NCBI GenBank assembly: GCA_937988865.1
Contig: CALKHV010000137.1
Span: forward strand, 1-18,998
DNA length: 18,998 bases
Source of the DNA: an uncultured Propionibacteriaceae bacterium
Lineage (GTDB): Bacteria > Actinomycetota > Actinomycetes > Propionibacteriales > Propionibacteriaceae
Direction of reading: 5' to 3'
Shown: positions 14,757-18,998 of the stretch, piece by piece
Numbering within the stretch: position 1 is the first letter of the stretch
Layout: the number at the start of each line of letters is the position of its first letter
Notes under the pieces: model-generated
Databases searched by the model: none
Told to the model about the DNA's origin: nothing
The model's input: the letters and a program-made list of their open reading frames with translations, nothing else
Program-made: the position numbers and the translations under genes

Positions 14757-15538
14757 GTGGCGAGAAGAAGTCACGCGAGAAGGCAACACACACGACGGAG
14801 GACGCGTCCGAGGAGAAGGGCCTGCGGCTGCAGAAGGTGCTCGCCCAGGCGGGCATCGCGTCCAGACGCGCAAGTGAGATCCTCATCGACCAGGGACGGG
14901 TCGAGGTCAACGGCAAGACCGTGCGCGAGCAGGGCCTGCGCGTTGATCCCGCGAAGGACACGATCCGCGTCGACGGTGCACGCATCCCACCGCCGCGCAT
15001 CCACCTCTACCTCGTGCTCAACAAGCCGCGGGGCGTCGTCTCGACGATGGAGGATCCCGAAGGCCGCCCGACGCTGTCGGACTACCTCCCGACAAGGAAG
15101 GCACGTCTCTTCCATGTCGGACGCCTCGACACCGAGACCGAGGGCCTGATCATCCTCACCAACGACGGGGAGTTCGCCCATCGGCTCGCCCACCCGTCCT
15201 ACGAGGTTCCCAAGACCTACCTCGCCGAGGTCGAGGGGCTGGTCGACAACAAGACCATCCGTCGACTCGAGAAGGGCCTCAACCTTGACGACGGGCCGGT
15301 GCGTCCCGACAAGGTGAAGCTCGTCAGCCGTGGTGAGAGCCGGTCGTTGTTGGCCATCACCCTGCACGAAGGCCGCAACCGGATCGTGCGCCGCATGATG
15401 GACAGTGTGGCGCACCCCGTGCGCCGCCTCTCCCGCACGGCGATCGGGCCGGTTCGGCTCGGTCAATTGGCCGTCGGCGAGTCGCGCGAACTGACCCGTG
15501 AGGAATTGGGGGCCCTGCTCGACCTCGTGCAGATGTGA
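14753..15538 (+). CDS. rluB: 23S rRNA pseudouridine synthase, RluB/RsuA family
   Basis: 261 aa. After a charged leader of about 22 residues comes an S4 RNA-binding domain (LRLQKVLAQAGIASRRASEI, 25-44; RVEVNGKTV). The catalytic domain has the family signature HVGRLDTETEGLIILTNDGE with catalytic Asp126, and the later RKMV-like motif RNRIVRRMMDSV. It isomerises a uridine in 23S rRNA (U2605 by family analogy) during large-subunit maturation. The gene ending scpA-scpB-rluB is the standard order. In most actinobacteria cmk and der follow; here pafA does. Confidence 0.92.
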   Translation: MSGEKKSREKATHTTEDASEEKGLRLQKVLAQAGIASRRASEILIDQGRVEVNGKTVREQGLRVDPAKDTIRVDGARIPPPRIHLYLVLNKPRGVVSTMEDPEGRPTLSDYLPTRKARLFHVGRLDTETEGLIILTNDGEFAHRLAHPSYEVPKTYLAEVEGLVDNKTIRRLEKGLNLDDGPVRPDKVKLVSRGESRSLLAITLHEGRNRIVRRMMDSVAHPVRRLSRTAIGPVRLGQLAVGESRELTREELGALLDLVQM

Positions 15539-15542
15539 CGCG

Positions 15543-16958
15543 ATGACACGGCGCGTCCACGGGCTCGAGACGGAATACGGCCTCGTCGTCCGGCAGGCGA
15601 CCCGGCAGGGCTGGCGGCGCGTCGGCAACGATGAGGCGGCCAGGCTGTTGTTCTCGCCGGTGGTCGAGCAGAACGCGACCACGAGTGTCTTCCTGCGCAA
15701 CGGCGGACGCATGTACCTCGACGTGGGCTCGCACCCTGAGTACGCGACCGCGGAGTGCGACCGACTGGACGACCTCGTCGCGCAGGACGCGGCGGGCGAC
15801 CAGATCTTCGCCTCGCTCGCGCGGCGGGCGATCGAGGCGTCCGACCAGCCCTTGCGCGTCTCACTGTTCAAGAACAACGTCGACTCGCACGGCAACGCCT
15901 GGGGGAGCCACGAGAACTACCAGGTCCCTCGCGAGATCGATCTGGCGACGTGGGAGGCACTCACTCCGTTCCTCGTGACCCGGAGCCTCGTCACGGGTGC
16001 AGGTCGCTGGACGCCCGACGGCTACCAGTTGTCACAGCGAGCCGACCACCTGTGGGACCCGCTCTCCTCGACGACGACGCGGACGCGTCCGATGATCAAC
16101 ACCCGGGACGAACCGCACGCCGACCCGCAACGATTCCGCAGACTCCACGTCATCGCGGGCGACTCGAACCTGTCGCAGACGACCGTGCTGCTGAGGTTCG
16201 GCATGACCGGCCTCGTGCTGGCGGCCATCGAGGACGGACAGGACTTCGCCGACGTCGCCCTCGCAGACCCCCAGGCATCCGTGCGACGGGCCAGCCGGGA
16301 CGTCCGGGGGAGGGCGCGGCTCGAGCTGGCCCGCGGCGGGGATGCGTGCTCTCTGCAGATCCAGCGCGCGATCCACGACCGGGTCGGCCACTACGTCGAG
16401 GGCGACAGCGACCTCGCCCGTGCGCACGACCTCTGGGGACGCGCCCTGGACGCCGTCGATGACGACCACCTCGACAGGATCGACCGGTGGGTCGACTGGG
16501 CGATCAAGAAGCGCGTCCTCGACGGGTTGGCGGCCCGCGGTGCAGGGCCGGAGAAGCTCGCCGCGGCCGACCTGGCACACCACGACATCGTGGAGGGCAT
16601 CTTCGCGCGGCTGGACGCCGCGGGCCAGGTGGATCGCATCGTCGACCAGGCAGCCGTGACGAGCGCTGTGGAGAACGCGCCGCTCACGACCAGGGCGACG
16701 CTGAGGTCCCGCTTCCTCACCGCCGCCCAACGGCACCAGCGGGCCCACGGGGTGGACTGGATGACCTTCACCTGCCACGACCTCGCCGACGGGGTCGTGA
16801 TCTGTCCCGACCCCCTGACCAGCGTCGACGCACGTGTGGACGCGCTGTGCGAGCGCATGGCGTCCGAACCTCGACGGCCGGGTTCGACCGCCTTCCGACG
16901 GCAGGAGGACCCTGTCGCGCGTCCGTCCGCCGCGGCGGGGGCACCGGAGGCTGGTTGA
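15543..16958 (+). CDS. pafA: Pup-protein ligase PafA
   Basis: 471 aa, glutamine-synthetase-like fold. It attaches the prokaryotic ubiquitin-like protein Pup to lysines of target proteins using ATP. Conserved PafA elements line up with the M. tuberculosis enzyme: GLETEYG with Glu9, FLRNGGRMYLDVGSHPEYAT with catalytic Asp60, LFKNNVDSHGN followed by SHENY, SQRADHLW, and INTRDEPHADPQRFRRLHVI. It lacks the N-terminal insertion (Dop loop) that distinguishes the depupylase Dop, so it is the ligase. The last 30 residues are an unconserved Pro/Arg/Ala tail. ATG 15543 lies 4 nt after the rluB stop with no clear Shine-Dalgarno, suggesting co-transcription with scpAB-rluB. No pup, dop, mpa or proteasome gene lies in the window. 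Confidence 0.93.
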   Translation: MTRRVHGLETEYGLVVRQATRQGWRRVGNDEAARLLFSPVVEQNATTSVFLRNGGRMYLDVGSHPEYATAECDRLDDLVAQDAAGDQIFASLARRAIEASDQPLRVSLFKNNVDSHGNAWGSHENYQVPREIDLATWEALTPFLVTRSLVTGAGRWTPDGYQLSQRADHLWDPLSSTTTRTRPMINTRDEPHADPQRFRRLHVIAGDSNLSQTTVLLRFGMTGLVLAAIEDGQDFADVALADPQASVRRASRDVRGRARLELARGGDACSLQIQRAIHDRVGHYVEGDSDLARAHDLWGRALDAVDDDHLDRIDRWVDWAIKKRVLDGLAARGAGPEKLAAADLAHHDIVEGIFARLDAAGQVDRIVDQAAVTSAVENAPLTTRATLRSRFLTAAQRHQRAHGVDWMTFTCHDLADGVVICPDPLTSVDARVDALCERMASEPRRPGSTAFRRQEDPVARPSAAAGAPEAG

Positions 16959-16968
16959 GGGAGTCGGG

Positions 16969-16974
16969 TAACCT
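16969..16974 (+). promoter_or_regulatory. -10-like box before the FKBP lipoprotein gene
   Basis: TAACCT is followed by ATG at 16978 (3 nt) and an in-frame GTG at 16981 (6 nt). The 6-nt distance would suit a leaderless start at the GTG rather than the ATG. No -35 is evident, and a purine-rich GAGGGAG at 16957-16963 is rather distant to act as Shine-Dalgarno. Confidence 0.35.
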
Positions 16975-16977
16975 TCG

Positions 16978-17997
16978 ATGGTGCTCCAGTTCCCCAGCCG
17001 TGCCGTGCGCGGCCTCGCCCGTCCCCTTGCCGTTGTGGCCGCGCTCTCGTTGCTGCTCACCGCCTGCAGCGACTCGTCCGCTGACTCGACAGCCACGCCC
17101 AGCGCGTCCACGTCAGTCTCCGCGTCCGCGAGCAGCAGCCCCACCGCCACACCCAAGCCGATCGCATCGCTGGATGCCATCACCGTGAAGGGTGACTACG
17201 GCAAGGCCCCCACCGTGACAGGGCCGTGGCCAGGAGTGTTCTCGAAGAGTTCGGTCAAGGTTCTCAAGGCGGGCGCGGGTGCGACCCTTCTCGCGACCGA
17301 CTCCGTCGAAGTCAACTACTACGGGGTGAATGCGCGGACTGGGAGCACGTTCGACCAGTCGTTCAAGAACGGCTCAACGGTCACGTTCTCCCTCGACGGC
17401 GTGATTCAGGGCTTCAAGCAGGGTCTGGTGGGCCAGAAGGTGGGCAGCCGCGTCCTGATCGGGATCACCGGCAAGGACGGATACGACTCGTCCGGTGGAT
17501 CGGCCCGCGCAGGGATCGAGGTCGGGGATTCGCTCGTCTTCGTGGTCGACATCGTGTCGGCGACGCTCACGGGCCCAGAAGGCACGGCTGTCGCCCCGAA
17601 GGCCGGCCTGCCCATCGTCGTCGACACCAAGGGCGTCCCGACCGTCACGATCCCGAAGGCTGCAACCCGGCCCACCAAGACCGTGGTGCAGCCGCTCATC
17701 AAGGGCAAGGGCAAGGCCGTCACGGCGACGGACGCGATCACCGCGAACTACACGATGGTGTCCTGGTCCTCGGGCAAGGTGCTCTCGTCCAACTACGCCG
17801 ACGGGCCCGAGACCGGCGCCCTGTCTGGTCTGGTGTCGTCCTGGAAGGGACTCGTCGGCCAGACCGTCGGAAGCCGCGTGATGATCGTGGTCCCAGCCGC
17901 CACCGACTACCCGAGCGGCGCGTCCGCCCCCCCGGTCACCGCCACCGACACGCTCGTGTACGTCATCGACATCCTGCAGGTGGTCCCCACCCAGTAG
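16978..17997 (+). CDS. Two-domain FKBP-type peptidyl-prolyl isomerase lipoprotein
   Basis: 339 aa. An N-terminal signal with Arg residues (R8, R11, R15) and hydrophobic core ends in the lipobox LLTAC (Cys30), so the protein should be lipid-anchored on the outer face of the membrane. A Ser/Thr/Ala-rich linker (31-55) follows. The first FKBP domain (about 85-195) has SVEVNYYGVNARTGSTFDQSF, VIQGFKQGLVGQKVGSR and the closing strand DSLVFVVDI. A second, more diverged domain (about 230-337) keeps AITANYTMVSWSSGKVLSSN, LVGQTVGSRVMIVVP and TLVYVIDIL. FKBP genes often sit between pafA and pafBC in actinobacteria. ATG 16978 is used; GTG 16981 is possible. It ends directly against the stop of the convergent gluQ. 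Confidence 0.9.
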   Translation: MVLQFPSRAVRGLARPLAVVAALSLLLTACSDSSADSTATPSASTSVSASASSSPTATPKPIASLDAITVKGDYGKAPTVTGPWPGVFSKSSVKVLKAGAGATLLATDSVEVNYYGVNARTGSTFDQSFKNGSTVTFSLDGVIQGFKQGLVGQKVGSRVLIGITGKDGYDSSGGSARAGIEVGDSLVFVVDIVSATLTGPEGTAVAPKAGLPIVVDTKGVPTVTIPKAATRPTKTVVQPLIKGKGKAVTATDAITANYTMVSWSSGKVLSSNYADGPETGALSGLVSSWKGLVGQTVGSRVMIVVPAATDYPSGASAPPVTATDTLVYVIDILQVVPTQ

Positions 17998-18894
17998 TCA
18001 GACGACCCACGGTTCCCACACACGAGGACCCATCAGGTCGACCTCACCAGCGAGCGCCCCGGCGAGCAGTTGCCGGGGCGTCGTCGCGTCCGGGAAGCCG
18101 AGCGACCGGCACAGCACACCCATCACATCGCGCGTCGATGCCCCCGCGGACGCCAGGTCGGCCAACGTGACCGCGCCATCCCGCTTGGCGAGGCGGCGCC
18201 CGGACGAGTTCACGGCCATCCCCACGTGGACGTAGGTGGGCGCGGCGTGTCCCAGCGTCCGGGCGAGCCAGGCCTGCCGGGGGGCCGAGGTGAGGAGGTC
18301 GTCCCCCCGGCACACGTCGACCACCCCCTGCAGCGCGTCGTCGACCACGACGGCGAGGTTGTAGGCCGGCGTCCGGTCGTTGCGGAACAGGACGAAGTCG
18401 TCGACCCTCGCCGTGACCTCGCCCGCGTGGACGTCGTGGATGGTGCTCGACGCACCACCAGCCCGGACGCGGATCGCCGCCGGACGCTCGGCTCGCAATC
18501 GCGACCTGTCGGCGTCCGAGAGGCGTGAGCAGGTGCCCGGGTAGGGGCGATACCCCCCGTGGGGGGCCTGACTGGCGTCCGCGACCTCGCGCCGGGTGCA
18601 GAAGCACTCGTACGTGTCGAGGGTGGACGCGGCCTCGGTGTACAGGTCGTGCCGCTCCGACTGACGGACGACCTCTCCGTCCCAGTCGAGTCCGAGGGAC
18701 GCCAGGTCGGCCAGTTGGCGAGCTGCCACGTCGGGAGCCGAGGCCACGCGCTGCTGGTCGAGGTCCTCGACGCGGACGACGAAGTCGAGCCCGGACGCCC
18801 GGGCGAACAGCCAGGACAGGAGTGCCGTGCGCAGGTTGCCCAGGTGCAGGTCTGACGTGGGCGATGGCGCGAAGCGTCCCGCAGGGTTGCCCAC
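17998..18894 (-). CDS. gluQ: Glutamyl-Q tRNA(Asp) synthetase
   Basis: 298 aa on the minus strand. It resembles the catalytic core of glutamyl-tRNA synthetase without an anticodon-binding domain, the hallmark of GluQ (YadB). HIGH-like HLGN is at residues 17-20 within GRFAPSPTSDLHLGNL, the KMSKS counterpart is RLAKRDG (234-240), and the zinc site is C97, C99, Y118 and C122 (CFC, YPGTC). It transfers glutamate to queuosine at position 34 of tRNA(Asp). GTG 18894 is chosen because GGGAGG (18900-18905 on the complement) lies 5 nt upstream; the open frame extends further but overlaps pafB. It lies between the FKBP gene and pafB in opposite orientation and converges on the FKBP gene with no gap. Confidence 0.92.
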   Translation of the reverse strand: MGNPAGRFAPSPTSDLHLGNLRTALLSWLFARASGLDFVVRVEDLDQQRVASAPDVAARQLADLASLGLDWDGEVVRQSERHDLYTEAASTLDTYECFCTRREVADASQAPHGGYRPYPGTCSRLSDADRSRLRAERPAAIRVRAGGASSTIHDVHAGEVTARVDDFVLFRNDRTPAYNLAVVVDDALQGVVDVCRGDDLLTSAPRQAWLARTLGHAAPTYVHVGMAVNSSGRRLAKRDGAVTLADLASAGASTRDVMGVLCRSLGFPDATTPRQLLAGALAGEVDLMGPRVWEPWVV

Positions 18895-18917
18895 GGCCGC
18901 CTCCCGTCTGTCGCTGG

Positions 18918-18923
18918 TAGCCT
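18918..18923 (+). promoter_or_regulatory. -10-like box for a leaderless pafB transcript
   Basis: TAGCCT is followed by 7 nt and the GTG at 18931. No Shine-Dalgarno precedes it. The box lies in the 36-nt gap between the divergent gluQ and pafB starts. Confidence 0.45.
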
Positions 18924-18930
18924 TCGCAGC

Positions 18931-18998
18931 GTGGCACAGCGCTCGTCCGAACGTCTCGTGAACCTCACGATCTGCCTTCTCGTGGCCCGACAATACGT
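18931..18998 (+). CDS. pafB: WYL-domain transcriptional regulator PafB (3' partial)
   Basis: Only the first 22 codons are inside the window. GTG 18931 opens MAQRSSERLVNLTICLLVARQY, which matches the N-terminal winged-helix start of PafB/WYL-family regulators (pattern: SERLLNLxICLLxxRxY). PafB with PafC activates DNA-damage genes in actinobacteria. The location downstream of pafA and the FKBP gene supports the call. The remainder, including the WYL domain, lies beyond the right edge, so completeness cannot be judged. Confidence 0.7.
   Translation, partial: MAQRSSERLVNLTICLLVARQY

Noticed and set aside
13242..14873. 543-codon minus-strand frame across scpA and scpB
   Set aside because: Ser/Arg-rich shadow translation spanning two well-supported plus-strand genes.
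15543..16958. Depupylase Dop instead of PafA
   Set aside because: The N-terminus lacks the Dop-specific insertion and follows the PafA pattern (GLETEYG, then MYLDVGSHPEYATAE at the PafA spacing).
17977..17990. Small GGTGG/CCACC stem at the end of the FKBP gene as a terminator
   Set aside because: Stem of about 5 bp within coding sequence, tight loop, no T-run; likely chance.
1..18998. CRISPR array, IS element, prophage, tRNA or rRNA
   Set aside because: No spaced direct repeats, transposase, phage gene or cloverleaf-like segment was found; gene gaps are too short for most of these.

Overview
The window is chromosomal DNA of a high-GC actinobacterium. The gene order follows the Mycobacterium tuberculosis Rv1691-Rv1711 neighbourhood almost gene for gene: TPR protein, HAD phosphatase, a small Rv1693-like protein, tlyA, nadK, recN, pyrG, a Nudix gene, xerD, parA, scpA, scpB and rluB. 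A Pup-ligase/PafB module is joined on at the right. A family such as Propionibacteriaceae would fit, but that is a guess from gene content and layout. I see no tRNA, rRNA, CRISPR array, IS element or prophage, and almost every base is coding.

Left part (1-5839): the 3' part of a TPR protein with charged low-complexity ends; an NagD-type HAD phosphatase; a complete biotin ECF transporter (bioY-bioM-bioN) set between the HAD gene and the small Rv1693-like gene; then tlyA (rRNA 2'-O-methyltransferase) and nadK (NAD kinase). Most junctions are 4-nt ATGA/GTGA overlaps, indicating translational coupling.

Middle (5839-11978): recN (DNA repair SMC-like ATPase), a convergent minus-strand ATP-dependent DNA ligase of the LigC type, where M. 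tuberculosis has Rv1697 and Rv1698, then pyrG, an ADP-ribose-pyrophosphatase-like Nudix gene and the tyrosine recombinase xerD.

Right (11976-18998): an orphan parA, a ribbon-helix-helix-like small protein, scpA, scpB and rluB form a tightly overlapping chromosome-segregation/condensation operon. The Pup ligase gene pafA follows 4 nt after rluB, where cmk and der normally sit. A two-domain FKBP lipoprotein gene comes next, then a minus-strand gluQ that abuts it stop to stop, then the first 22 codons of a pafB (WYL regulator) reading off the right edge.

Two sequence-level patterns are not explained by the genes. First, the hexamer GCGTCC (usually GCGTCCG) is strongly over-represented, about 75 copies on the plus strand plus about 50 of its complement, in all three reading frames; synonymous codons appear chosen to make it. 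Second, several genes carry a TANNNT -10-like box (mostly TAGnnT) 6-8 nt before the start codon with no Shine-Dalgarno, as expected of leaderless transcripts (the Rv1693-like gene, nadK, pyrG, the FKBP gene, pafB). One such box precedes a possible 10-residue leader peptide whose stop overlaps the parA start. All counts were made by eye.
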